Source of the DNA: Xylogone sp. PMI_703
Taxonomy: Eukaryota; Ascomycota; Leotiomycetes
Direction: 5' to 3'
Assembly (NCBI GenBank): GCA_021399445.1
Contig: JAJTUQ010000005.1
Coordinates: forward strand, 4,464,001-4,528,000
DNA length: 64,000 nt
This document shows, piece by piece, positions 22,071 to 32,448 of the stretch; within the stretch, counting starts at the first letter, position 1; the number at the start of each line of letters is the position of its first letter. The position numbers and the translations under genes are program-made. Under the pieces are notes generated by a model. It was not told where the DNA came from. It saw nothing but the letters and a program-made list of their open reading frames with translations, and ran no database searches.

Positions 22071-23705
22071 TCAAACTTTTGCTTTTTTCCGTATCATAGA
22101 CCCTCCTAAGACATTGACCTGAGGCGAATTATCAGCATTAGCTGGGGTCGTTGAGTTAGATCCATCCTTATTCTCTCCCTCTTCCCCCTTTCTCTTCTTC
22201 TTAACGATTGCTAGATTCAGGACATTAACACCTCCAGTGTTGGTATCAGCTCGAACTTCGACCGATTTGATCCCAGTGACTTCCTGGCCCCAGGCATCGC
22301 CTGTACCCCACGCATGACTGGACTTTACTTCATTGACCCATCTCTGCGTATTTGTTACTGCCAATGAGAGAGTCGAAAACTCCAAGTGTAGTAAAAGCTC
22401 TGTGATGCGCTTATAGTCCGTCTCATCAACAATCACTTGGCCTCTTCCCCTAGGACGCCAGATGTAATAAGAAGTACGCTCCGGTTTATCCAGGAGGTAA
22501 TTCCTGTTTTCTGTCTTAATTCGTGGCTCGCGAGGTATGATAGGGCCCGTAAGCTTCTTTTTCTTCTTGGTCTTTGTGGATTTAGAATTAGGTTTTCCTG
22601 AGTTCTCGTTCCTTTGGGAGCTAGAGACATCTAATGCGTCTTTATGTTCACCACCCTCTCTACTAGGAGGCTTTTTGATTTTGTCATCAGAAGGCTCATC
22701 CGCAATCCTAATCTCGGGCGTGAAGACGATCCAAATGAAGCCAACCAGTCGTCCAGCAGAACACTCTTGTCTAAAAGCCATCATTTCCCAGAATTGCTCT
22801 ATTGATTGCACGCTTCGCCATTGTCCAGTACTTTGAGCTTTTGAAGTCCCAGATATCTCCTCGTCAAGTTCATCTAGGAAACGCGCTTTTGGGTCATCCG
22901 GGAAATGTGGTATTAAGCACCTTGGAGGTACACCGGGTCCACTTGTGGAGATATCTTGGAGTGGATGTCCAACGGTCCACGGTGCAGCTGCTGAAGAATC
23001 ATTCCTCTTTGCGGGGATGAATGTTCGACATTCGTAAGAGTCGAGACCGGGTACCAAAAGAAACCCTTTGACTGAATTCCATTGCGACTCGGTAGGTTCA
23101 CTGTGTGAATCTCTTTGATTCTCAGGCTCTATGATTAAAGGATCGAGAACTCTGCACCACCAACGTACCAGACCTCGATCGTCCAATACATGTTTGCCCC
23201 TGTTCTTAATACTTCCTGGAAATAAATACTGGTCTTGAGCCCGAGCAAAAAGGGACACGACTGTTCGAGTATTTTTCCGCCTTCGCTCTTGAACGAGGTA
23301 CTTTAAGAAGGTACAGCTAATATCCCTTATGGGTGAAGGTGAGCCCCTGGGCAGTTTCAGGAGAGTGAGATAACCAGTAGAATCTGCCTTTGAGACGAAT
23401 ATTGTTGTTGACGAGGCAGTTGAGTATATCAAAACCTCAATTGCAAATGCCAGAACCTCTGCTGAACCAGCACCATTGGGCTCTTCAGAACTATTTATTG
23501 CAACAGCCAAAAAGTGGCTCTCACAATACGTACGATCAGGACGAGCTCCTGGTGGTGGAGCATATATGGCGTTAGTTCGTGTAGGAGGGGTTGATAGATG
23601 GTATATCTTAAACTTAAAGCCCCAGGGAAGAACTGGAGCCAACTCCTCAATTAAAGTACGAGACACAGCATCATCTCCTGAAATTTGTATATTTTTCGCA
23701 GCCAT
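22071..23705 (-). CDS. rtt109: Histone H3 lysine acetyltransferase Rtt109
   Basis: Rtt109 is the fungal-specific acetyltransferase that, with Asf1 or Vps75, acetylates H3K56 (and K9/K27) on newly made histones during S phase. The gene is a single exon of 544 residues. Family sequence includes LPWGFKFKIYHLSTPPTRTN, RTYCESHFLAVAIN, FVSKADSTGYLTLLKL, LVRWWCRVLDPLI, and HFPDDPKARFLDELDEE, the region holding the paired Asp residues important for catalysis in yeast. A Lys-rich stretch (KSTKTKKKKKL, about residue 380) interrupts the fold, as is common in filamentous fungi. The C-terminus ends in a Lys-rich tail (IRKKAKV). It is head-to-head with mrpl15, 208 bp apart. Confidence 0.94.
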   Translation of the reverse strand: MAAKNIQISGDDAVSRTLIEELAPVLPWGFKFKIYHLSTPPTRTNAIYAPPPGARPDRTYCESHFLAVAINSSEEPNGAGSAEVLAFAIEVLIYSTASSTTIFVSKADSTGYLTLLKLPRGSPSPIRDISCTFLKYLVQERRRKNTRTVVSLFARAQDQYLFPGSIKNRGKHVLDDRGLVRWWCRVLDPLIIEPENQRDSHSEPTESQWNSVKGFLLVPGLDSYECRTFIPAKRNDSSAAAPWTVGHPLQDISTSGPGVPPRCLIPHFPDDPKARFLDELDEEISGTSKAQSTGQWRSVQSIEQFWEMMAFRQECSAGRLVGFIWIVFTPEIRIADEPSDDKIKKPPSREGGEHKDALDVSSSQRNENSGKPNSKSTKTKKKKKLTGPIIPREPRIKTENRNYLLDKPERTSYYIWRPRGRGQVIVDETDYKRITELLLHLEFSTLSLAVTNTQRWVNEVKSSHAWGTGDAWGQEVTGIKSVEVRADTNTGGVNVLNLAIVKKKRKGEEGENKDGSNSTTPANADNSPQVNVLGGSMIRKKAKV

Positions 23706-23913
23706 AGCTAAGAAAATGAGGTCGGATGCATTCTAAGTTACATTAAGTAGTCCCGTCGTCCAATAGTTCACGAGATCGCATTGTAGAGATGTTCTCCAAA
23801 AGCGGTTTAGCGCCAATTGCCATTGCAATAATTTAGGTCTCGAAAACCGATACCAACACGAAGGCCCAAAACCGCAATTCTAGGCGACAGGGTTCCATTT
23901 TACAGAGAGGGCA
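23706..23913. promoter_or_regulatory. Bidirectional promoter, rtt109 / mrpl15
   Basis: These 208 bp separate the two divergent start codons. No specific element was recognised. Confidence 0.5.
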
Positions 23914-24818
23914 ATGGCATCTAAACCAGCCCGAAGGTTGGTCAATGCCGTTCAAAAGCAATCATGGCAGTGGTGCACTTGTGTTAAACCAACGAGCTGT
24001 TCTGGGTCCTTTCCCACTAGACAATTTTCTGCGTCTTCGAAACGACTGGATGAGGTGCAATATAGCACCGAAAGACAAGAACAGCCAAGATGGTCGTACA
24101 CACCAAGGCAGATGATGGCACCATTCCATCCCCGGAGGAAAGATCCCTTGAAAGCCTACGAGTCCAATTCCGACCCCGCGAAGCTTGATCGCATGTACAA
24201 CACTTTTCTGGGCAGAGGGGGAGATAAACTTTTGACAGAGGAGATAAAATGGCTGGCAATTACGCACAAGAGTTTCGACCAGGGACGAAGAGGGTTTAAT
24301 GACCGATTGGCGTTCTTGGGTCAGTTGGAAACAATTCATTGAGTGTTCCCAATTGTCTCTTTTCATACTTACAAATTTCAGGTAAACGAATTTTACACTT
24401 ACAAGCTACAATCACACAACTCCACTCAAAGAGTGATACGATACCTTCACCTACAAATTCTGAAGATGGGCGCATTCCTTATACAGATTCTGCGCTGGAG
24501 GGGTTGGAACATACCCTGGCCATACCACGTCGAGAGCTTCTATCGAGAGAGCGATTAGGCGGTTTAGGAAGACAAATGGGGCTGGCGGAGGTAATAAGAT
24601 GGAAGCCAAGAGATGTGAGGACAACCAATTAGTATTACTTTGATTTTACTAGTACTAATAACTTTTTTTAGCCAAGAGATATGATCTCATCCGGAATTGA
24701 CACAGTTATGACTTCTACAATTTATGCCATTATCGGAGCAATAGCTTTACAAAAAGGAGGGGATATGGCGGGGCAGATAGCAAGGGAACGGGTTTTAAAA
24801 CCACTTGGTGTATTATAA
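23914..24818 (+). CDS. mrpl15: Mitochondrial large-subunit ribosomal protein mL57 (Mrpl15), RNase III fold
   Basis: This mitoribosomal protein uses an RNase III-like fold without nuclease activity. Exons are 23914-24319, 24382-24614 and 24672-24818, giving 261 residues. The N-terminus has a presequence-like stretch (FPTRQFSASSKRL). The fold starts EEIKWLAITHKSFDQGRRG and NDRLAFLGKRILHLQ. The end is SSGIDTVMTSTIYAIIGAIA and ERVLKPLGVL. The acidic catalytic residues of true RNase III (ExxxD in the signature after the ITHKSF region) are not obvious here (NDRLAFLGKR), fitting a structural role. The second intron (24615-24671) is flanked by the same 11-nt word, so the protein carries PRD-PRD across the junction (see findings). 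Confidence 0.88.
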
Positions 24819-25245
24819 AATGCATTAAATGTATCAACGGCATAATGTATAAGTACTGTATCATATGATAAACGATTTTTGGATAGCAAACTCCTCTGAC
24901 CCTTTTTTATTCGGAAATAGCAGAAAAGCTGTCTCAATAGTGTTGCTAGGATGCATAGGTCTAAGAGAATTAAGTCTACAGTGCTCTCACCAACAAGCTT
25001 AGGCGGCTAAAGGAGTAAAAATAGCTTATGAACCTTCCATTTTCTATATGAAATTTTGAAATCAATATACAAGAAATTCATTATCCCGTATTACAAGGCC
25101 GTATACTCCGTCGCTAAATGCTAGATGTTACATGCAGTGCCAGGCCAAATCCTAACTATATACCACCCCCCATGAGCTAAGGCCCAAATATTAACAGATT
25201 AAAACAGAGTACTGGGAATGCAGAACTCGTATAAATACAAGACTT
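24819..25245. other. Intergenic between convergent genes
   Basis: These 427 bp are AT-rich and hold the 3' ends of mrpl15 and the FGDF-motif gene. No gene is seen. Confidence 0.5.
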
Positions 25246-27780
25246 TTATCGTCTCATCATATATGATAGATCCGGCAACCCCGCGATAATCTTTTTGAAG
25301 ATTTCCTCTTGTTCAATTTCCGCTGGAGTCTGTTGGTTTCGCAATGGTGAAGGAGTGAACGGCGCTGCGAAACTGGCAGGTCTTTTAGAGGCTTTGACTA
25401 TACCTCGAGAGGGAGGGCTGCTGAAAATGGTAGATGCAGGTCTCTGAGGTGCTGCAGTAGATGGCTTCTCAAAAACGGAGAAGTCAGCAGCAGCCCATGG
25501 GTCGAATGCACTAGTTGTACTGGTAGTATCTTGCGCAGTTGAGGTTGTGTTCGATGGCAAGCTTGAAAAGAAGTCTGAAAATCCATTGGTAGTCAGGCCT
25601 GCAGTAAGCGGTGGTTGAGATAGATCAGCGATTGGGGTTTTGGTATTATTGGTCGAGATGTCACTAAGACTAGCTGTGGTTTTATGCCCGCGCCTGAGGA
25701 GATCTCGAGGGTCTTGAGAAGGGTGAGCGTTACGAGGACTTGTTCCAGCAATACTCATAGACTGTTCATGAGGTTGCGTCACGGGTGATGGTAGAGAAGG
25801 AGCGCTTGTAACAACTGGAGATGACACCATTTCTCCCCAATCATCATCGTCATCTATAGTTTCCGTAGGAGGGATTGTCGGTGGTATAATAGGAGAGAAG
25901 GCATTGCTAGGTAGTGATTGAGCGGGCACTACTGGCGGTATAATGATTTTATCTATTCCGGTTGAGCGCGAGATGTTTGGCCGTGGGCTTGCGGCTTGTT
26001 GCGCAACGGTAGATAGAGGCTGGACTGCTGAAGGTGGTTTGGCGTTAGACGGAGGAACTATCGGTGGTAACTTGGTGCGAACTGCAGGTTGTACCATAGG
26101 TGGCGACTTCGGGCTAGATAAAACTGAAATATTATCTGCAGTAGAGTTGGTAGCAGTATTCCAACCAAATTGCGGGACGTCAACAGATGTTCGCGTCTTA
26201 ATGTCAATAGACGATGCCGCGGAGCTCCTACGACGTTCTTTAAACGGGGATTTGGGTATTGTAGGACTCTTAGGTGACACTATGGACCCCGGCACAGACT
26301 TTGAGTCCAGAGGTATCTCTACCTTAGTCTTTTCGGATTCGTGTTTGGTAGCAAGAGCTGCGGATATAGGTACTGCTGCGTTTTTCTTATCCCAACCAAA
26401 AATTACACTTCCCCTACCGGATCCACCAAGGGTGACTCGCCCAGTAATTCGATCTTCTTCCATCCATCGTGCTACTATCTTCAATGTTTCATCGCGAGCC
26501 TTGGAGTGATTCCAATCCACTCGCGTGTAGTTCTCATCATCTCCACTGTTGTACTGCCGCATAGTACCGTATCTTGATATTCGATACCACGTCTTCCTTT
26601 GCTCGGCCGTCGAGAAGTTATCACGCGGAATGGTGTCAGGTATGAAGATCTTTGAGTCACCAACTGAGGCGAGCTCTGTGGCTTCAACATTGGGGAACAA
26701 GCGTCCAAACTGCGAGGTATCTATAGTGAAGCTGATGGGGCCATGTTCTTTTAGAACACTGAAATCTTCCTTTTGGTCGGTGATCGGCTCCGGAGAGATA
26801 GTTTTCGGCGACGAGATCTCCGGGGCTTCATCAGGGGCGAAGACATCACCACTCCCTGACATTCCTTCTTCGAAATCCCCAAAGTCTCCAAATTCGTCTC
26901 CAGCCACATCTGTCGGCTCGGTCTCAGAAACCTCATCCTTGCTTTCCACCGGAGCTGGGCCTTCCTCTTCCACTGGACTATCAAAGTGTCCTGGTGATGA
27001 ATGTTCCTTAGAAGGGGACTCCTTTATTGAACGAGGTCTTCCAGGTTCATCAACCGAGGTCCTCGGCGATTCAGGGAGTATCTTATCATCGTATTGACTG
27101 TTGTTAGAAGATGATGGTCTGGAGGAATCATGGTCACTCCTTTCAGGTTGCTCCGGCTCAGCAGACACTACTCCAGGTGGTGATAAGGCTTGCTGTTCAG
27201 CATCCTTAATCACGTCTTTATCTTCAGACTTCGGTTCCTCAATCTCAGCATGTTCCACGCCATTATCTATACTTAGGCTCTGCTTCTGCTCATCTTTAGT
27301 AGAATCTCCTGCGTCCGGACCATGCCATTCGACGTTGTTCGTTTCGAGACGTGGAAGATGAGTTTGATTTTCATCGCTAGTTATCCATGGATCCGAAGGA
27401 GGCTGGACATTCTGATCCAGTTGTAGAGGTGGGATTGGCGAAAGCTTAAGATCGCTTTCGAGAGGCAATGGACTCGTATGGCCCCAAGCAGGTGATTGTT
27501 GTTCAACCTCGTTCTTAGGCGCAAGCAAGTCATTCCTGCCATTATCCGCGTCTGAGTCTTGCCTCAATGTTATATCCAAAGCTGCTGTGGTTTGTAATCC
27601 GGATTCCGGGGCCGCTGACCAGTCTCCAAATCCTTCATCCTCGTCGTCCCAAGGAGAATTGATCTTCTCTCCTATTGATGATTCCTTGACCGGAGCGACC
27701 GGCTTTGCGATAGCGTTCACAGGTTTCTGAATCGCATCAGGACCTTCGTCCGCCCATGGCGAACCCCACGGATCATCCAT
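25246..27780 (-). CDS. Large acidic Ser/Pro-rich protein with FGDF/FGDW motifs
   Basis: A single exon of 844 residues from ATG 27780 (two upstream in-frame codons, starting GTG, are not a start). The protein is largely disordered and rich in Ser, Pro, Asp and Glu. It starts MDDPWGSPWADEG. Acidic motifs of the gamma-ear binding type (FG-x-hydrophobic) occur twice: DEGFGDWSA (about residue 50) and DEFGDFGDFEEG (about 300). A conserved ordered segment lies at about 385-490: KTWYRISRYGTMRQYNSGDD, WNHSKARDETLKIVARWMEE and GGSGRGSVIFGWDKK. The C-terminus is another short motif (IIAGLPDLSYMM). Similar fungal proteins exist but I know no firm function. The motifs suggest a clathrin-adaptor accessory role, which is inference. 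It is divergent from cfd1. Confidence 0.7.
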   Translation of the reverse strand: MDDPWGSPWADEGPDAIQKPVNAIAKPVAPVKESSIGEKINSPWDDEDEGFGDWSAAPESGLQTTAALDITLRQDSDADNGRNDLLAPKNEVEQQSPAWGHTSPLPLESDLKLSPIPPLQLDQNVQPPSDPWITSDENQTHLPRLETNNVEWHGPDAGDSTKDEQKQSLSIDNGVEHAEIEEPKSEDKDVIKDAEQQALSPPGVVSAEPEQPERSDHDSSRPSSSNNSQYDDKILPESPRTSVDEPGRPRSIKESPSKEHSSPGHFDSPVEEEGPAPVESKDEVSETEPTDVAGDEFGDFGDFEEGMSGSGDVFAPDEAPEISSPKTISPEPITDQKEDFSVLKEHGPISFTIDTSQFGRLFPNVEATELASVGDSKIFIPDTIPRDNFSTAEQRKTWYRISRYGTMRQYNSGDDENYTRVDWNHSKARDETLKIVARWMEEDRITGRVTLGGSGRGSVIFGWDKKNAAVPISAALATKHESEKTKVEIPLDSKSVPGSIVSPKSPTIPKSPFKERRRSSAASSIDIKTRTSVDVPQFGWNTATNSTADNISVLSSPKSPPMVQPAVRTKLPPIVPPSNAKPPSAVQPLSTVAQQAASPRPNISRSTGIDKIIIPPVVPAQSLPSNAFSPIIPPTIPPTETIDDDDDWGEMVSSPVVTSAPSLPSPVTQPHEQSMSIAGTSPRNAHPSQDPRDLLRRGHKTTASLSDISTNNTKTPIADLSQPPLTAGLTTNGFSDFFSSLPSNTTSTAQDTTSTTSAFDPWAAADFSVFEKPSTAAPQRPASTIFSSPPSRGIVKASKRPASFAAPFTPSPLRNQQTPAEIEQEEIFKKIIAGLPDLSYMMRR

Positions 27781-28111
27781 ATCCACGTGAATTAGAAGAA
27801 GTGCTCATGATGTTGTAAGGTTGTGAAGGGGGGCAATCGCCGTCGTCGAAGTCATTTAAGCTTCTCCCTGCATTATTATGTGCATTATGGCGGGCAAGTG
27901 AATTGCCTGTAACATGGTCTGAGCGAACCACGCCCGGTATCCTGGAGCCTGGCGCGCACCGGTTCGTCGGTGTTTCTACGGCCCGGAGATCCTGATTGAT
28001 AATCGATAAGGAATTCCCATCCTACTTTTGCCTCACAAATCCTAAAATTATGTCACTGCGTTCACGAAATCTTTACTGTGGTAGCTTTCATTTGATTGAC
28101 CGCAGATCAAG
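27781..28111. promoter_or_regulatory. Bidirectional promoter, FGDF-motif gene / cfd1
   Basis: These 331 bp separate the divergent start codons. No motif was recognised. Confidence 0.45.
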
Positions 28112-29078
28112 ATGTCGCTAGACAAGGTGAAACATATAGTCCTGGTATGACAAATCTCGGTATTTCTTAAGCCTCACAGTTTAACAAAACTCATAGGTTC
28201 TCTCAGGCAAAGGAGGGGTGGGAAAGTCCTCAGTGACTACTCAGCTTGCTCTGTCTCTCACGCGAGCAGGCCATTCTGTCGGCGTCCTCGACGTAGATCT
28301 CACTGGGCCTTCTATGCCACGAATGTTTAATATCGAATCCTCCAAAGTCACACAGGCGCCAGGTGGATGGTTACCAGTACTCGTACACCCCGCTGACCCC
28401 GCGGCCGGAATTGGAGAGTTACGATGTATGAGCTTGGGGTTTCTCCTGCAAGATCGCGGCGATGCGGTAGTGTGGAGAGGTCCCAAGAAGACTGCCATGG
28501 TGCGCCAATTCCTTTCGGATGTCCTTTGGGGTGAGACGGATTACCTGCTCATCGATACTCCCCCTGGTACTTCAGACGAACACATATCCCTCGCGGAGAC
28601 ATTACTCAAAAGTGCAAAACCTGGGCAGGTCGCAGGAGCTGTCGTGGTCACCACTCCACAGGCGGTTGCAACAGCTGATGTCAGGAAAGAGCTGAACTTT
28701 TGCGTGAAGACCAGAATACATGTGATTGGTGTCGTCGAAAACATGAGTGGCTTTGTTTGCCCAAATTGTTCCGAATGCACAGATGTGTTTAGTTCAGGAG
28801 GAGGAAAAACCATGGCCGAGGAATTCAACGTCAGGTTCTTGGGGAGTGTGCCAATTGATCCTCAATTCGTCATGTTGATCGAAACTGGAAAACGCCCGAC
28901 ATATCCAGCTGGTACATCTGTGAACGGCCAAAACTTCGGGGCAGAACTAAATGGAGGACCTCGATCGGAATCGGATACTGGAAGGCGAGAATACTTAGTT
29001 GACAAGTATCAAGATTGTTCTTTGTGCGCGGTGTATAAAGACATTACGAATCAAGTTATAGAAATTGTGGGTAACTAA
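28112..29078 (+). CDS. cfd1: Cytosolic Fe-S cluster assembly factor Cfd1 (NUBP2)
   Basis: Cfd1 pairs with Nbp35 as the P-loop scaffold that builds [4Fe-4S] clusters for cytosolic and nuclear proteins. Exon 1 (28112-28144) encodes [11 protein letters not shown], and a 52-bp intron leads to exon 2 (28197-29078), giving 304 residues. The Walker A (deviant) is [11 protein letters not shown], completed only across the splice. Also present are [27 protein letters not shown] and [14 protein letters not shown], where the Cx2C pair binds the bridging cluster. A further CSLC pair is near the C-terminus. It lacks the N-terminal four-Cys ferredoxin-like domain of Nbp35, which supports the Cfd1 assignment. 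Confidence 0.95.
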
Positions 29079-30796
29079 AGGCAGGCAGGCGAAGGCAGTA
29101 TGTTTCATTGCATATCTTGTACATCGGTGAAGGCAAAGCAGCATTCTAGGCGTCTGGCGTAATTCGGATACATGGCATAGGGTGTTGTTAAAAAAGCGAT
29201 GATTCTAGAACAGAATATATTCCACTATTTATTCCAGGCACCAACTGAAGATGTTACTCTTAAGAGATGAGTTCTTTCAGCAAAATTTTAGAATTCGCCC
29301 ATGGCGGTGCACCACTGGTGAGATGGGTCGCTTGGAGCACAGGGATGCGCAGGGGTTGGATGCGTCATAATGTGAGTTATTACATAGGCTGGATAGGGTA
29401 GCAGCAGCAAATCCAGCAAGCCCAACCTGCTAAGCTGGAGCTAGAAAGTCCTGTGCCTGAATGCAAGATACCACTTCGAGCACTTCGGTATCACTGCGCG
29501 ATTTTGCGCACTACCTCATGTTTAAGGTATCACCGAACGGAGCGAAGAAGATATCATATATGTGCTCTCAATTGATTTGAGCTTGAATAAAAAAACGTAA
29601 TATTCAAATTAAGTGGTACCGTAATTAACAAAAATCCGCTCTTGGAACAAAGAGTTAACTGCAGAAGGCGGGAAGCTTTCAGTCAGGAGAGGCAGGCTGT
29701 CACGCTTTTGGTGGGGACGGCGGCGGGGTCTCTCTGCGCCTCGCACCGACAACTGCCAACTCTCAGGGCTAAAATTCGCTCATCCAAAAAACCCTCCCTC
29801 CAACGAAAGTTCCAAGAATATCTCTCCTTGCCACACACTTTTTCTGCTTCCACCTTTCGATTTTTCACAGCTCCATCGCAAAGCCAATTTGGTATGTATC
29901 TGCTCCTTCTATGCTTTAACATTTCCACTGACCGTAATTCTTGGTTAAAGGATTTTGCAAATTCTTTCTCTGTCTCAATATCAGAGGCCAAGTCGATACG
30001 GTTTTTCACCGCTCAATAAACTGCCCTCAAGGACAGCGCTCGAATACCAACTTCTCGATGAATTGATAACTCGTGTACATCTTCTCTCAAAATTGTCACA
30101 GCCAGTGTCGTAGACTCTGACTGCGGCACAAAAATAATCCAGCTTTACTTCCAATATCCTCTATGAGCAAGAAGGACCTGCTCAGATTCCTCTCCAAGCC
30201 AGCAAAGTAAGTGCAATTACCCTTGTTACACAATATCTACCTCGTCTTGATTTGATATAAATTGCTGCAATGTGGGAACATCTATAATGAAGTCACTGTC
30301 CATTGTGTTGAACTCTCGCGTGCCTGTTGTCCTAGCATACATCTGCTCAACTCTTGCTAACATGCACCTTCAATAGGCCTCGATAGCACCAGCCACGCCC
30401 CCACCCTCGATATATAAAACCAAAATACTAGAAATTTTCTTAAATTGCAGATAAACCTCATCTGCTAGACCCGATATCTGTGTACGGTATCGGCATCTGT
30501 CAGAGCGAGGTTCCCAAAGAGCCACAATTCCACCAACGAAGGAGTTTTACATCCCTTTGTGCGCCCGACCTCCCTAACGTCCCTTCGGTGACGCTTTTAC
30601 TACTGCCTATTTAGCTGGCTCAGCCAGCACCCGTTTAGTCCCAGCGATTGGTGGGCCTTCTGTTCCCAGACGAACACCGCAAGGTTCGTCTGAGTGGCAG
30701 ATAGTGCTTCACGTCTTCCACGAGAAGCCTTCTCTATCATAACAGTCACCAATCTCTCAATTAACTAATAAGCTCCCTCCTGATTTGAAGGCGGAG
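29079..30796. promoter_or_regulatory. Long promoter and leader of the SAM decarboxylase gene
   Basis: These 1.7 kb lack protein genes. The part from roughly 29640 onward has pyrimidine-rich stretches and splice-like signals (GTATGT near 29893; GTAAGT at 30207 with a TTGCAG acceptor ending at 30450), so it may be a long, spliced 5' leader. A 15-codon upstream frame is listed separately. After the presumed splice at 30450 no ATG is seen before the main start at 30797. Confidence 0.45.
30163..30210 (+). promoter_or_regulatory. Candidate uORF in the SAM decarboxylase leader
   Basis: ATG 30163 opens a 15-residue frame MSKKDLLRFLSKPAK ending at TAA 30208. A canonical GTAAGT donor overlaps its end (30207). 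If the intron to 30450 is removed, the joined sequence still reads GCA-AAA-TAA, so the peptide is the same whether spliced or not. A preceding mini-frame (ATG-AAT-TGA) is at 30058. Polyamine-gene leaders are known to carry regulatory uORFs in plants and animals; the use of this one is inferred. Confidence 0.35.
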
Positions 30797-32448
30797 ATGG
30801 TCAACCTTGAAATACCCCTGAACTATACATTTTCGCCGTCTGAAAGTACGCCACATGTTACTATCAATCGGGAGGCTACAATCGATCTCGATTCCAGCAA
30901 TGCTTTCGAAGGTGATACTCTCTTCCTTACTTGTACTATGATGGCTACTAACCATTAGCAGGACCCGAAAAGTTGTTAGAAGTATGGTTTGCTGCAACAC
31001 CTGATGCTCTCCCGCCCTCTGCCAAGAAAAATGGGCTAAAGGCTGTATCGGGTGAGACATGGAAGAGCATGCTAGATCTGGTCAACTGCAAAGTATTGTC
31101 TGTAGTTGAATCTGAGCATGTCGACGCATACCTGCTTTCGGAGTCGAGCATGTTTGTGTTCCCTCACAAGTTAATTCTCAAAACATGCGGGACAACCACG
31201 CTACTATTAGGATTACGCCGTATGTTGAGAATAGCTGCTGTTCATGCTGGATTTCCCTCGCATAACACCAGCTGCTTGGACGAAATCAAGACTGCAGCAA
31301 CTCCGTACAGGGTATTTTATAGTCGAAAGAACTTCCTATTCCCTGACAAACAACAGGGGCCACATAGAAGCTGGAAGCAAGAAGTCAAGTTCCTTGACGA
31401 CATGTTTACGGGTGGTAGTGCGTACATGGTGGGCAAGATGAATGGTGATCATTGGTATCTCTATCTGACAACTCCTAATTGCTCACTCACACCACCAAGG
31501 ACTCCTGACAGCGAGAGGAGTCCCACCGAAACGAAGTTCTTGAAGATTCCAGCAAGCTCAGCTTATGGCATGATTTCAGGTTCTCCAAGTGATGATGAGA
31601 CTCTTGAGATCCTCATGACCGATCTGGAGCCCGAGAATGCCAAGCAGTTCTATCTTGAGAACGCGAGTGCGGTCGCGGAGGAGAGGTACTCTGCTCGGCT
31701 TCAGGATGCCCGCAGAGAGGCATGCAACAACCTTGGTAAGCTGACGAGAGGGAGCGAGACTGATTTGAGCTTGAGTGGTACAACTGCGGGCAGTGTCCCG
31801 GATGATAGTTTTGACGTGTTCAGCAATACTTCGTCTGATAATGGTGCCTATACACCGGACGATGACATGTACTTCCCCGAGGACCTGAGCACGGAGGGCC
31901 ATGTGCTAGGGACAGTTGTATCGGAGACGTGTGGTTTGTCCGACGTCTATCCAACGTCGAGATACCCGGATGCACGTGTGGATGCGTATCTGTTCACACC
32001 ATGCGGCTTTTCAGCCAACGGGGTCATTCCAGCGCCTGATCAAGCCGGCGCTGCCACCCATTATTTCACGGTTCACGTCACTCCAGAACCGCAATGCTCT
32101 TACGCATCTTTCGAGACCAACGTTCCTGGGCTTCGGTCTGGACGTGAGACGGCTGAGATCATTGAGCAAGTGGTGGGCATTTTCAAGCCGGGTCGTTTCA
32201 GTGTCACGCTCTTCGAGGCCAAGGCCAACTCCGTCGAGATGCGCGAGTTTGGCCTGCTTGAGGAGGACCTGCCGGCCGTGAAGGCCCGCGAGGTGACCCG
32301 GATGCGCAACGCGAAGATGGAGAAGATCAAAGGCTATCGACGGGTGGAGAGGATTGTGCACGACTTTGACGGGTATGATCTGGTCTTCCGATACTACGAA
32401 CGGGATGACTGGGAAGGAGGAGCTCCTCGCGTGGGCGAGGTAATGTGA
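30797..32448 (+). CDS. spe2: S-adenosylmethionine decarboxylase proenzyme
   Basis: This pyruvoyl enzyme makes decarboxylated SAM for spermidine and spermine synthesis. Exons are 30797-30911 and 30962-32448, giving 533 residues. The self-cleavage site is in AYLLSESSMFVFPHKLILK, by homology between Glu99 and Ser100, so Ser100 becomes the pyruvoyl group. It is followed by TCGTTTLLLGLRRML, which contains the conserved Cys. WYLYL and PCGFSANGV are also family motifs, as is FTVHVTPEPQCSYASFETN. An acidic, Ser/Thr-rich insertion (about residues 290-350) makes it longer than animal enzymes. Expression may be controlled by the uORF in its leader. Confidence 0.96.
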
